Source: RGIG3102 sp964369975 (GTDB taxonomy: Bacteria > Bacillota > Clostridia > Oscillospirales > Ruminococcaceae). Taken from it: DNA of 64,000 bases. Below are positions 41,740 through 50,584 of this stretch, piece after piece (positions within the stretch are counted from its first letter, which is position 1; the number at the start of each line of letters is the position of its first letter). The stretch lies in the NCBI GenBank assembly GCA_964369975.1, contig CAYJFZ010000004.1, forward strand, positions 62,001-126,000. The letters are read 5' to 3'. The notes beneath the pieces were generated by a model. That model saw only the letters and a program-made list of their open reading frames with translations. It was not told where the DNA came from and did no database searches. Position numbers and translations under genes: made by a program.

Positions 41740-42309
41740 CTAAACTTCTTCTTCTGATAAAGTAATGGTAACGACTAAGCCTGTGTTTATATCTGTGTAC
41801 CTACTTCTAAAATCTTCGCTTATTTCATAAATGGACATTGAATCACTTAAAGAGCCAATACTTAGCATTACAGCAGTTTCTTTATTTAACTCTAAACTTT
41901 GCTGTGTTGAAAGAATTGCCCCTCCGATACTTAAAGATGAAGAAAAGTCAGTATTCAAATCTTCTTGATAGTAAGAGGAATAGCCGCTATCATCCATTAA
42001 AAAAATAGTACAGTTATCATAATTTAAAAGAACACCTAAGCGCACTTCATCTGAAGTAAAATTGCCGTACATATTCCCAGTTACGACCCAATTGCCATCT
42101 TCAAAATTATGAACACTAACAGTGTAAGATTTTACACTGTCATCAACTTTTAAATCAAAGAACTGCAAATCGCCATCAAAAAGACTTATAATTTCTAAAG
42201 TCTCACTTGAAAACTCACTTTCTTTTATATACATGCTTTCATTATCACTGCAAGCAGTAAGTGAAAATAAAAGCATAGCACTTAAAATTAAACTTAATAA
42301 TTTTTTCAT
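41740..42309 (-). CDS. Hypothetical lipoprotein
   Basis: This 189-aa protein has a signal peptide with lipobox LTAC and should be attached to the outer face of the membrane. The mature part is acidic and beta-rich (SVKSYTVSVHNFEDGNWVVT, MYGNFTSDEVRLGVLL) and has no motif I recognise. I chose the ATG at 42309, in front of MKKLLSL, so that the signal peptide is at the N-terminus; the upstream site is weak (GAGAAAA). It reads left, converging on gyrA. Confidence 0.6.
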   Translation of the reverse strand: MKKLLSLILSAMLLFSLTACSDNESMYIKESEFSSETLEIISLFDGDLQFFDLKVDDSVKSYTVSVHNFEDGNWVVTGNMYGNFTSDEVRLGVLLNYDNCTIFLMDDSGYSSYYQEDLNTDFSSSLSIGGAILSTQQSLELNKETAVMLSIGSLSDSMSIYEISEDFRSRYTDINTGLVVTITLSEEEV

Positions 42310-42704
42310 TATTTTCTCGATTCTATAAAATTTATAATTAGCAAATACAAAGTTAAAAAAGCTTGTCTTTTCTTTTGTGTTTTTAATCAAAAGTACTTTA
42401 AATTTTGCCTTACTATTACCTTAGTAATTATATCACAAATATATAAAAGTATCAAACTAAATTGCTTTGCAAAAAAATCTACACCTATAATAAAATAATG
42501 CTAAAAATACTAAAAAAGAGCTAAAAATCACTAAATAAAAAATGCAGTAAAAACAAGGAAAAAATCAAGAAAATAGTGAAAAAAAGAGAAAAATACCCAT
42601 TTTTTGTCCATATATAGTGTAAAATTCCTAAAAATTGGCAGAAATAGGCCAAATATCGCTTTTTTACTCTTGCTGTGTTATAATAATAAATAAAAAGGTG
42701 GACT
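42310..42704. promoter_or_regulatory. Gap with an extended -10 promoter for the next gene
   Basis: No gene in this AT-rich stretch. TATAAT (42679-42684) with TGT before it lies 20 bases ahead of the 42705 gene. I found no good -35. Confidence 0.45.
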
Positions 42705-43025
42705 ATGGTATACTTTGCGAGCGATAAAAGCGATATAAGGAGCGTTTTACCACTCAAAGCGATAGGTAAAAAGCAAAATCAACACTGTCACGAAACTAAA
42801 CTTTTAGCGATGGTGTATTTTTTAGTCCCCGATTTTAAAGGCAAAATTTCTAAAGAAAATTTGTTAGAATTTTTTATAGAAAATAAGCCTTGCTATTTAT
42901 ACACTTGTAAAATTTTAGAAGGCGAAAATAATTCTTATAACAAAACGAGGTTTGCAAAAATTATAAAAAAAGAGTATATAAAAAATATAGGCGATGCTAT
43001 AAAGCAAGCCCTTGAAGAGATGTAA
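42705..43025 (+). CDS. Hypothetical protein, 106 aa
   Basis: I do not recognise this soluble protein. It has an AAAGGTGG site at the right spacing and an extended -10 just upstream, so it is probably expressed. The first half is His/Cys-containing (GKKQNQHCHETKLLAMVYFL) and the second half is lysine-rich. It sits alone between the gyrA region and mnmE. The predicted initiation distance is short, so the mRNA has almost no leader. Confidence 0.5.
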   Translation: MVYFASDKSDIRSVLPLKAIGKKQNQHCHETKLLAMVYFLVPDFKGKISKENLLEFFIENKPCYLYTCKILEGENNSYNKTRFAKIIKKEYIKNIGDAIKQALEEM

Positions 43026-43398
43026 ATATTAAAAGACAAAAGACTGGGCAATAAGTAGACAATAAAAAAGCAGAGTATCTTATACTAAAAAATGTATTAT
43101 AAAAAAAATAAATAGCTATAACAAAAATACAAAGTAAAAAATAAAGGACAGAAGACAGGGAAATAAAAAGACGAACAATAAGCAAAGTACTAAAAAGACA
43201 AAAGCAAACAAATAAAGCAAAAAGAAAAGTATATCAATTATAAATTTTACATTTATATAATGCAAAATTAAAGATAGCTTATATCAAAAAAAACTTTTGA
43301 TTTTTTTAAAATTTTAAAATATTTATAAAATATACTTGTTGTATTTAAAAAACTATGATAAAATTATTATTTGAAGATTATTTGAAAGAAGGAATAAA
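43026..43398 (+). promoter_or_regulatory. A-rich gap with promoter of mnmE
   Basis: TTGTTG (43336-43341), 17 bases, TAAAAT (43359-43364) with extended -10 TGA, 35 bases before mnmE. Upstream of it the plus strand is nearly pure A/G/C-poor and carries two imperfect copies of a motif like AAGACAAAAGACTGGGCAAT (about 43035 and 43145). No gene is evident. Confidence 0.55.
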
Positions 43399-44766
43399 AT
43401 GAGTACTACAATAGCCGCCTTAGCTACAGCTTTAGGTAAAGCCTCATTGTGCACAATAAGAGTTTCTGGTGATGATTCTTTTTCGATTGCAAAAAAAGTA
43501 TTTAAGCCAGCCAATAAAGAAAAAGATGTACTAAAACAAAAAGGGTATACTGCTCTTTTTGGCCAAGTCATAAGAGGTGAAAAAGAGATTGATGACGCTG
43601 TTTTACTTTTCTTTAAAGCGCCTAAGAGCTACACTGGTGAAGATGTTGTTGAAATAAGCTGTCACGGTGGTCAGGTAGTTGCGAGTGAAGTTTTAAAAGC
43701 CCTGTATGAGGCAGGCGCACAGCCAGCTTTAGCAGGAGAGTTTACAAAACGAGCTTTTTTAAATTCAAAAATATCACTAACTCAGGCAGAGGCTGTTATG
43801 GAAATGATAAACGCCACAACAAAGCAGGCGATGACTGCTGCAAAATCTGCCTTAGAAGGTAATTTATACAAAAAAGCTAAAGAAATAAGAGATGACTTAT
43901 TAATTTTAGCAGGACATATATCGGCTTACACTGATTTTCCCGAAGAAGATGTAGATGAAGTAAAAGATGAAGAAGTTTTAAAAACTCTCACAAAGAATGT
44001 TTTACTTTTAGAAAAAATCATTAAAAACTACGACATGGGCGCAAAAATAAAGCAAGGTGTAAACACAGCCATAGTAGGAAAACCAAATGTAGGTAAAAGC
44101 ACCTTACTAAATGCCTTATCAGGTTTTGAAAAAGCTATTGTTACTTCTGTAGCCGGAACAACAAGGGATGTTATCGAGCAAGAAGTTTTATTAGATAATA
44201 TAAATTTAATCTTGCAAGACACAGCCGGAATTAGAAAAACCGATGATGAAGTTGAGCATATTGGCATTCAAAGAAGTGTTGAAAAATTACAGAATGCGCA
44301 GTTAGTTTTTTGTGTGTTTGATGGCAGTGAAGAAATAACAAAAGAAGATGTAGATTTGTCTCATTTATGCAAAAGTAAAAATGCAATAGCAATAGTAAAT
44401 AAACAAGACTTAAAGCAAAATTTTAAAATAGAAAAAATAAAAGACTGCTTTAAAAAAATTATGTATATTACAGCTAAAGACTTTTACCTAACTAAAGAAT
44501 TCAAAAACACAGTTTTAGAGGTAATAGGAGTTTTAGATATAGACACCCAAGTTGAAAATGTAGTAAACGAAAGGCAGTATGAGGCTGTAAGAATTGCCTA
44601 CACTGCTCTTTTAGACGCAAAGGAAAGTTTTGAAATTGGCCACAGTCTTGATATTATAGGAGTCTGTGTTGATGAGGCTTTATACTCTATTTATGCTTTA
44701 ACAGGTGAAGATGCTTCGCAAGAAGTAATAGATGAAGTTTTTTCAAAATTCTGCGTTGGAAAATAG
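43399..44766 (+). CDS. mnmE: tRNA modification GTPase MnmE
   Basis: MnmE (455 aa), with MnmG, installs the carboxymethylaminomethyl group at U34 of certain tRNAs. Domains in order: the N-terminal formyl-THF-binding domain (IAALATALGKASLCTIRVSG), helical domain, then a G domain with G1 GKPNVGKST, G2 GTTRD, G3 DTAG and G4 NKQD, and the invariant C-terminus FCVGK. It begins the mnmE-mnmG-rsmG run but is 168 bases ahead of mnmG. In Bacillus it lies downstream of jag instead. Confidence 0.97.
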   Translation: MSTTIAALATALGKASLCTIRVSGDDSFSIAKKVFKPANKEKDVLKQKGYTALFGQVIRGEKEIDDAVLLFFKAPKSYTGEDVVEISCHGGQVVASEVLKALYEAGAQPALAGEFTKRAFLNSKISLTQAEAVMEMINATTKQAMTAAKSALEGNLYKKAKEIRDDLLILAGHISAYTDFPEEDVDEVKDEEVLKTLTKNVLLLEKIIKNYDMGAKIKQGVNTAIVGKPNVGKSTLLNALSGFEKAIVTSVAGTTRDVIEQEVLLDNINLILQDTAGIRKTDDEVEHIGIQRSVEKLQNAQLVFCVFDGSEEITKEDVDLSHLCKSKNAIAIVNKQDLKQNFKIEKIKDCFKKIMYITAKDFYLTKEFKNTVLEVIGVLDIDTQVENVVNERQYEAVRIAYTALLDAKESFEIGHSLDIIGVCVDEALYSIYALTGEDASQEVIDEVFSKFCVGK

Positions 44767-44934
44767 CAAAACTTAGTATTTATCTATATATTTATTATAC
44801 AAAATGTATAGTATAAATAAAATTTACTATTAGTAATTTATTACAAAAGGTAATATTTTAATAAATTTAATCAAATTGTAAAATCGGTGAAAGGGGTTTG
44901 CAATAATAACTAAAGGATAAGAAAAGAGGAAAAT

Positions 44935-46794
44935 ATGATTTTAGGAACTTATGATGTTATTGTAATTGGTGCAGGGCACGCAGGGATTGAAGCAGCTTTA
45001 GCCAGCGCAAAACTTGGTGCGAAAACTGCTCTTTTTACCCTTACCCTTGATGGGGTTGGCAATATGCCGTGTAATCCTGCGATAGGTGGTACAGCAAAGG
45101 GGCATTTAGTAAGAGAGATTGATGCCTTAGGTGGTATGATGGGAATTGCAGCAGATGCAACGAGTATACAAACAAGGATGTTAAATAAAGGAAAAGGACC
45201 AGCCGTTCATTCCCTAAGGGTGCAAAGTGATAGACAAAAGTATCATGTATACACAAAACAATTAGTTGAAAAGCAAGAAAATTTAGACTTAAAGCAAGCT
45301 GAAGTTACCCAGATTATTTTCAAGGATAAAAAGGCAGTAGGCATAATTACAAAATTAAAATCTGAGTATCGTGCAAAAGCTGTTATCATTGCAACAGGTA
45401 CTTACCTAACAGGCAAAATTTTTGTAGGTGAGGCTGAATACTTATCAGGCCCAGATGGCCACCATGCAGCGACTGACTTATCCACTTGTTTAAAAAATGA
45501 GGGGATGACTTTAAGAAGATTTAAAACAGGTACACCTGCAAGGGTGAATAAAAGGAGTATTGATTTTTCATCTTTAGAAGTTCAAGAGGGCGATGAAGAA
45601 TGTGTGCCGATGAGCTTTATGACAAAAAGAAAAATCGAAAACATCCTACCTTGCCATATCAGTTATACAAACTTAGAAACTCATAAGGTTATACAAGAAA
45701 ATATTCATCGCTCACCACTTTATGGTGGAAAAATTGAAGGGATAGGCCCAAGATACTGCCCTTCGATAGAGGATAAAGTTGTAAGATTTAGCGATAAAGA
45801 CAGACATCAGCTTTTTATTGAGCCTTGTGGCTTAGATACTGATGAGATGTATTTGCAAGGTATGAGCTCGTCTTTACCTGAAGATGTACAGCTACAGTTT
45901 TATAAAACGATACAAGGTCTTGAAAACTTAGAAGTTACAAGACCAGCTTATGCTATTGAGTATGATTGCTGTGACCCCTTAGACTTAAAAGCTACCTTAG
46001 AATTTAAAGAATATCCAAATTTATATGGGGCAGGGCAGTTTAACGGCACAAGCGGATATGAAGAAGCCGCCGCCCAAGGCTTAATCGCCGGTATAAATGC
46101 TGTTAGAAAAATTAACGGCGAAACTGAACTTGTTTTAACAAGGCAGTCCTCATACATCGGCACTTTAATTGATGATTTAATTACAAAGGGCGTAAGTGAT
46201 CCTTATAGGATGATGACAAGTAGGAGTGAGTATAGATTATTTTTAAGGCAAGATAATGCTGATGAGCGTTTAACTGAGATAGGAAGAGAAGTAGGTTTAG
46301 TTACCGATGAGCGTTTTTGTGAGTTTTTATTTGTGCAAAGAGTTAAAAAAGAAGAAATCCAAAGGCTGAAAGAAATAACAATAAAGCCCGATATGATAAA
46401 CAATATCTTAGAAGAAAAAGGCTTAGAGCCATTAAAAACTGCTTTTAAAGCGAGCGAATTATTAAAAAGGCCAAAAATTGAATATGAGGATATAGTAAAA
46501 GTAATCGGCGAAAACAAAGAAGTAACTTCTTTCATCGCTCAAAAAGTGAGCATAGATTTAAAATACTCAGGCTATATAAAAAGGCAAGAGCAACAAATAA
46601 ATAAAACAAAAAAATTAGAAGAAACAAAAATTCCAGAAAACTTTGATTATATGGCTTGCAATGGTCTGCGCTTAGAAGCAAGGGAAAAATTGGAAAAAAT
46701 AAAACCTTCAAATGTAGCCCAAGCTTCAAGAGTTCCTGGAGTATCGCCCAGTGATATTTCAATGCTATTATTAGAATTAAAAATGAAAAAGTAA
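44935..46794 (+). CDS. mnmG: tRNA uridine 5-carboxymethylaminomethyl synthesis enzyme MnmG
   Basis: MnmG (GidA, 619 aa) is the FAD protein partner of MnmE. It shows the FAD-binding loop VIGAGHAGIEAALASAKLGA, the family strings CNPAIGGTAKGHL and GTFLTGK-like GTYLTGKIFVG, and the C-terminal helical part ending SRVPGVSPSDI. It is followed by rsmG after 11 bases. Confidence 0.97.
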   Translation: MILGTYDVIVIGAGHAGIEAALASAKLGAKTALFTLTLDGVGNMPCNPAIGGTAKGHLVREIDALGGMMGIAADATSIQTRMLNKGKGPAVHSLRVQSDRQKYHVYTKQLVEKQENLDLKQAEVTQIIFKDKKAVGIITKLKSEYRAKAVIIATGTYLTGKIFVGEAEYLSGPDGHHAATDLSTCLKNEGMTLRRFKTGTPARVNKRSIDFSSLEVQEGDEECVPMSFMTKRKIENILPCHISYTNLETHKVIQENIHRSPLYGGKIEGIGPRYCPSIEDKVVRFSDKDRHQLFIEPCGLDTDEMYLQGMSSSLPEDVQLQFYKTIQGLENLEVTRPAYAIEYDCCDPLDLKATLEFKEYPNLYGAGQFNGTSGYEEAAAQGLIAGINAVRKINGETELVLTRQSSYIGTLIDDLITKGVSDPYRMMTSRSEYRLFLRQDNADERLTEIGREVGLVTDERFCEFLFVQRVKKEEIQRLKEITIKPDMINNILEEKGLEPLKTAFKASELLKRPKIEYEDIVKVIGENKEVTSFIAQKVSIDLKYSGYIKRQEQQINKTKKLEETKIPENFDYMACNGLRLEAREKLEKIKPSNVAQASRVPGVSPSDISMLLLELKMKK

Positions 46795-46805
46795 AGGGGA
46801 AAAAC

Positions 46806-47504
46806 ATGATAGATATAAATCGCTTAAAATTATCCTTAATTAGCCATGATATAAATTTAGATGACGATATGCTTTTAAAGCTAAAAACTTATAGCAAAAT
46901 CTTGGTGCAGTATAATGAAAAAGTGAATTTAACAGCCCTTACAAAACCAGAAGAAATTGAAAAAAAGCATTTTTTAGACAGCCTACTTTTTGCAAAGCAA
47001 GAAGAAGTAAAAAATTCAGTAGCCGACATAGGAACAGGGGCAGGCTTTCCTGGAGTAGTAGCGAAAATTTATAAGCCTAATATAGATTTATTTTTAATAG
47101 AGCCTACAAAAAAGCGCTGCGACTTTTTATCTTTTTTATTAGATGAATTAGGTATAAAAGCGACTGTAATAAACGAAAGAGCAGAAGACTTAACAAAAAT
47201 GGGCTACACAGAAAAGTTTGATATTACAACAGCAAGGGCAGTAGCAAACTTAAATGTATTATTAGAATACTCTATCCCCCTAACTAAAATTAATGGATAC
47301 TTTATAGCGATGAAGGGCGATAATAAACAAGAAATAGAAAACTCAAAATCAACTTTTGCCCCTTTGGATATTAAGCTTGAAAGAATAGAAAATTACTTTT
47401 TAGAGAATGAAGATAAGAGAAGTTTAATTTATTATAAAAAATTAAAGAAAACAAATAGCGAATATCCAAGAGTTTTTTCAAAAATAAAAAAGACTCCTTT
47501 ATAA
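46806..47504 (+). CDS. rsmG: 16S rRNA (guanine-N7) methyltransferase RsmG
   Basis: RsmG (GidB, 232 aa) methylates G527 of 16S rRNA using SAM. It has KVNLTALTKPEEIEKKHFLDSLL, the SAM loop ADIGTGAGFPGVVAKI and the family string TARAVANLNVLLEY. It follows mnmG closely and ends at the terminator ahead of the first parS-like site. Confidence 0.96.
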   Translation: MIDINRLKLSLISHDINLDDDMLLKLKTYSKILVQYNEKVNLTALTKPEEIEKKHFLDSLLFAKQEEVKNSVADIGTGAGFPGVVAKIYKPNIDLFLIEPTKKRCDFLSFLLDELGIKATVINERAEDLTKMGYTEKFDITTARAVANLNVLLEYSIPLTKINGYFIAMKGDNKQEIENSKSTFAPLDIKLERIENYFLENEDKRSLIYYKKLKKTNSEYPRVFSKIKKTPL

Positions 47505-47520
47505 AATTAATAACAATAAA

Positions 47521-47548
47521 AAAACAGATAGCAGCTGCTATCTGTTTT
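47521..47548. terminator. Bidirectional terminator after rsmG
   Basis: AAAACAGATAGCAG and CTGCTATCTGTTTT form one perfect inverted repeat across 47521-47548. It also serves the converging membrane-protein gene. Confidence 0.85.
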
Positions 47549-47560
47549 TATTTATAAAAT

Positions 47561-47576
47561 TGTTCTATGTAGAACA
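47561..47576. promoter_or_regulatory. parS-like palindrome, copy 1
   Basis: TGTTCTATGTAGAACA has perfect 7-bp arms around TG. It equals the consensus-type parS (TGTTCCACGTGGAACA) at 13 of 16 positions and lies in the noc-soj-spo0J region. Binding by ParB or Noc is inferred. Confidence 0.6.
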
Positions 47577-47577
47577 T

Positions 47578-48312
47578 TTAAGTAGTACTTGTTCTTAATT
47601 CGCCAACTCCTAATATTTCACCGCCGATTACATTAACGCTTAAAAGATATGCTGTATCGTCCTTCGACGCTTTGAAAAGATAGGTGTTTAAGTTTAAGTT
47701 AGTGTTATTATCAGCTTTTAGGTTGTGTGCAAAAAAGCCTTCTAATTGGTCTAAGTCTTCGCTGATGTATAAAAGCTCAGCGTCTATGTAGCCCGCTTGC
47801 TCTACTACACTAACAGCAGAAGATAAAGGCAAGACATTTGCAATCGCTGAATAAACGAAAGGTGTAGCGGAAATAGCCATAAAAATTAAACTTAAAAATA
47901 GAGCTCTTTCTTTATATCTATATTTTAGCTTTAACTTTCGCTTATAATTTTTGAAAAAGTCAAGAGATACAACTATTATACAAACAGCTAATATTTGATA
48001 GACAGCTAAGCTGTAAGGCTTTGTGTAAATGGCTATGGCGAAAAACAAAGCGGTAGTAAATCTTAACACAAGCCCGATAATAAAACTCTCGGTGTTCGGT
48101 CTTTCGTTTAGATATGCCTTATTCTCTTTTGAAAAAACTTCTGCTATTATAACGCAAGGTGGCAATAAAATAGCGAAAATTAAAATAGAGTCTAATGTGC
48201 CGGCAAACACTACATATTCAATATAGTATAACACGCCCACTAAACACAGCCATAAAAACACAGAATATATTAATAGAGCATTTTGCTTTAAATGATTTTT
48301 TTTGTTTTGCAT
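47578..48312 (-). CDS. Hypothetical polytopic membrane protein
   Basis: This 244-aa protein has about six membrane helices (LLIYSVFLWLCLVGVLYYI to SLIFMAISATPFVYSAIANV) and an extracytoplasmic C-terminal domain of about 75 residues with no known motif. GCGAGG is upstream. It reads leftward between rsmG and noc, against the run of its neighbours. The family stays unrecognised; it could have moved in later. Confidence 0.6.
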   Translation of the reverse strand: MQNKKNHLKQNALLIYSVFLWLCLVGVLYYIEYVVFAGTLDSILIFAILLPPCVIIAEVFSKENKAYLNERPNTESFIIGLVLRFTTALFFAIAIYTKPYSLAVYQILAVCIIVVSLDFFKNYKRKLKLKYRYKERALFLSLIFMAISATPFVYSAIANVLPLSSAVSVVEQAGYIDAELLYISEDLDQLEGFFAHNLKADNNTNLNLNTYLFKASKDDTAYLLSVNVIGGEILGVGELRTSTT

Positions 48313-48558
48313 AAAGACCTCGCTTTAATAGTTTTCTTAATTATACTAAAAAATTAGCAATAATACAAGAGATGAATGAATATTGTCATAACTTATCGAC
48401 AAAAATATATAAAAAAGAATATTTATATATAAAATAAGAGTTTAACTGCTTTATTTTTATAGTTTTATGTCAAAGATTGCGATATGTTTTTGTTGTAAAG
48501 CAAGATAGTTTATGTTAGTGTGAAAATAACAAAGAATAACAAAATTTAAGGAGGGGCT

Positions 48559-49380
48559 ATGTTTTCATTATCAAATATAACAAAAAGAATAAATCAAACC
48601 TTAGTACAAGAAGTACCCTTAACTCTTATAAAACCTTGCAAGCACCAATCAAGACAGCAAGTTACAAAACAAGGCATTGATTCTCTAACTGCCTCTATTT
48701 TAGAAAATGGAATTTTGCAACCGCTTACAGCGACATTGAATGATGAGGGCGGGTTTACACTTATAGCAGGGCATAGAAGACTATTAGCTGCAAAAAGGGC
48801 GGGGCTTTTAACTGTGCCTATAATAGTTTTAGAAAAGGATGAAAAAGAAGCTGCCATTTTAAACATAGTTGAAAATATCCAAAGAGAAGATTTAAACTTT
48901 TTTGAACAGGCAAGAGCTATAAAAACCTTGATTGATGAGTTAAATTTAACGCAAAAAGAAGTAGCTGTAAAACTTTCTTTAAGTCAGCCCTCTGTTGCAA
49001 ACAAATTAAAGCTATTATCCTTTACAAAAGAAATTCAAGATATAATAACACAAAACAAACTAACAGAGCGCCACGCACGAGCTGTTGTGAGAATTAATAC
49101 TTCAAAGCAAAAAAAGGCATTAGAATACATAATAAATAATTCTTTAAATGTAAAGCAAACAGATGAGTATATAAACAAGCTGTTATTCCCAAAAACAATT
49201 AAAAAGCAAAAAGTAATTGTGAATATAAAAGATATAAGACTGTTTTCAAACACGATAACAAAGGCTGTTAATATTTTAAAAAAGGCAGGAGTTGACACTC
49301 ACTTAGAGCAAAACGAAGATGAGACTTGCTTTTTTTACACAATAAAGGTGCCAAAAAAAGAAAGGCAAGAAGTAAAGTAA
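48559..49380 (+). CDS. noc: Nucleoid occlusion protein Noc-like (ParB family)
   Basis: This 273-aa ParB/Noc-family protein should bind specific DNA sites and spread, blocking division over the chromosome. The N-terminal domain has LIAGHRRLLAAKRAG, then ENIQREDLNFFEQA; the helix-turn-helix is LTQKEVAVKLSLSQPSVANK; and TERHARAVVRI and LNVKQTDEYINKL follow as in Noc. In most ParB and Noc proteins the first motif reads GERRxRA and forms the CTP pocket; here the Glu is His. Position between rsmG and soj supports Noc. Confidence 0.85.
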   Translation: MFSLSNITKRINQTLVQEVPLTLIKPCKHQSRQQVTKQGIDSLTASILENGILQPLTATLNDEGGFTLIAGHRRLLAAKRAGLLTVPIIVLEKDEKEAAILNIVENIQREDLNFFEQARAIKTLIDELNLTQKEVAVKLSLSQPSVANKLKLLSFTKEIQDIITQNKLTERHARAVVRINTSKQKKALEYIINNSLNVKQTDEYINKLLFPKTIKKQKVIVNIKDIRLFSNTITKAVNILKKAGVDTHLEQNEDETCFFYTIKVPKKERQEVK

Positions 49381-49464
49381 AATTTCGAGAAGTAAAGTGA
49401 AATTTATAATATATATATATATTATAAAAAATAAGTATTCTTTAAATCATAATATAATAAAATT

Positions 49465-49495
49465 AAAAGGGCGTAATTGCTCTTTTAGTTTTATT
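49465..49495 (+). terminator. Terminator of noc
   Basis: AAAAGGGC (49465-49472) pairs with GCTCTTTT (49479-49486), one G-U, then T-rich. Confidence 0.6.
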
Positions 49496-49537
49496 ATAAA
49501 GAAGCAAGTTGAAATAAGCTAAAGTTAAAAACTATAT

Positions 49538-49561
49538 AAAATGTTCTATGTAGAACATTTT
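49538..49561. promoter_or_regulatory. parS-like palindrome, copy 2
   Basis: The same 16-bp core TGTTCTATGTAGAACA (49542-49557) is extended here to perfect 11-bp arms AAAATGTTCTA/TAGAACATTTT around TG. It lies between noc and soj, the usual neighbourhood of parS. The rest of 49381-49780 is AT-rich and gene-free. Confidence 0.65.
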
Positions 49562-49641
49562 ATAAACAAAAGCCTTATATAAAAAATAAATAAATTAAAA
49601 TTTTATAAATAAAACAAAAGATAAGTCATTTAATACAAAAC

Positions 49642-49676
49642 AAAAAAAGCTAAAAAATATTTTTAGCTTTTTTTAT
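49642..49676 (+). terminator. Second hairpin before soj
   Basis: AAAAAGCTAAAAA and the inverted TTTTTAGCTTTTT form a long AT-rich stem ending in T7. It may be a backup terminator before soj. Confidence 0.5.
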
Positions 49677-49780
49677 GTTAATTTTAAAGAGCAAATTAAA
49701 AAATGTGTTTGAATTTTTAAAGTTTTATGATACAATTATTTTATATACATAAATTAAGATATGAAAAAGGGGTGCTTTTT

Positions 49781-50548
49781 TTGGCAAAAATAATCGCTGT
49801 TGCGAATCAAAAGGGAGGGGTAGGTAAAACTACCACGGCTGTAAACCTTGCCTCCTCGCTTGCTTCATTAAATAAAAAGGTGCTTTTAGTAGACTTAGAC
49901 CCACAAGGGAATACCACTTCAAGTTTTGGAATTTCAAAACGAGACTTAGAAAATAGCACATATAATGTCTTAATGCAAGAAACTAATATTAAAGACAGCA
50001 TAATAAAAACAAAGTTTTCAGTTGATGTTTTGCCATCGTCTATTACGCTTTCTGGCGCTGGTGTTGAGTTAGTGCAAGCAGAAAATAGGCACGCAAAATT
50101 AAGGACAGCCTTAAATAAAATAAGCGGTGAATATAATTTTATTTTAATTGACTGCCCGCCGGCTTTAGACTTATTAACTATTAATGCACTAAGTGCAGCT
50201 GATACTGTGCTTGTGCCTATACAATGTGAGTTTTTCGCTTTGGAGGGCTTGTCTGAATTAATAAATACAATAAGATTAGTAAAACAGCACTATAATAAAT
50301 ACATAGATATAGAAGGTGTACTTTTAACAATGTATGACCCAAGGCTTAATTTAACCTTGCAAGTTGTAGATGAAGTTAAAAAGTATTTTCCTAATAAAGT
50401 TTATAAATCGGCGATACCAAGAAATGTTAAGCTATCAGAAGCGCCGAGTTTTTCAGAACCTATTAACTTTTATGATCCGTCTTCAAAAGGCGCACAAAGT
50501 TATTTAGACTTAGCAAAAGAAGTAATACAGCAAAATAAGAATTATTAA
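49781..50548 (+). CDS. soj: Chromosome partitioning ATPase ParA/Soj
   Basis: Soj (255 aa) is a ParA-type Walker ATPase that binds DNA, works with Spo0J in origin segregation and regulates DnaA. It has the deviant Walker A ANQKGGVGKTTTAVNLA, LVDLDPQGNT and LIDCPPALDLLTINAL. The start is TTG at 49781, which yields the standard beginning AKIIAVANQKGG and has AAGGGG upstream. Spo0J starts 36 bases after it. Confidence 0.96.
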   Translation: MAKIIAVANQKGGVGKTTTAVNLASSLASLNKKVLLVDLDPQGNTTSSFGISKRDLENSTYNVLMQETNIKDSIIKTKFSVDVLPSSITLSGAGVELVQAENRHAKLRTALNKISGEYNFILIDCPPALDLLTINALSAADTVLVPIQCEFFALEGLSELINTIRLVKQHYNKYIDIEGVLLTMYDPRLNLTLQVVDEVKKYFPNKVYKSAIPRNVKLSEAPSFSEPINFYDPSSKGAQSYLDLAKEVIQQNKNY

Positions 50549-50584
50549 TATATAATAATTGTATATAAAGGGGGGATTTCTAAT

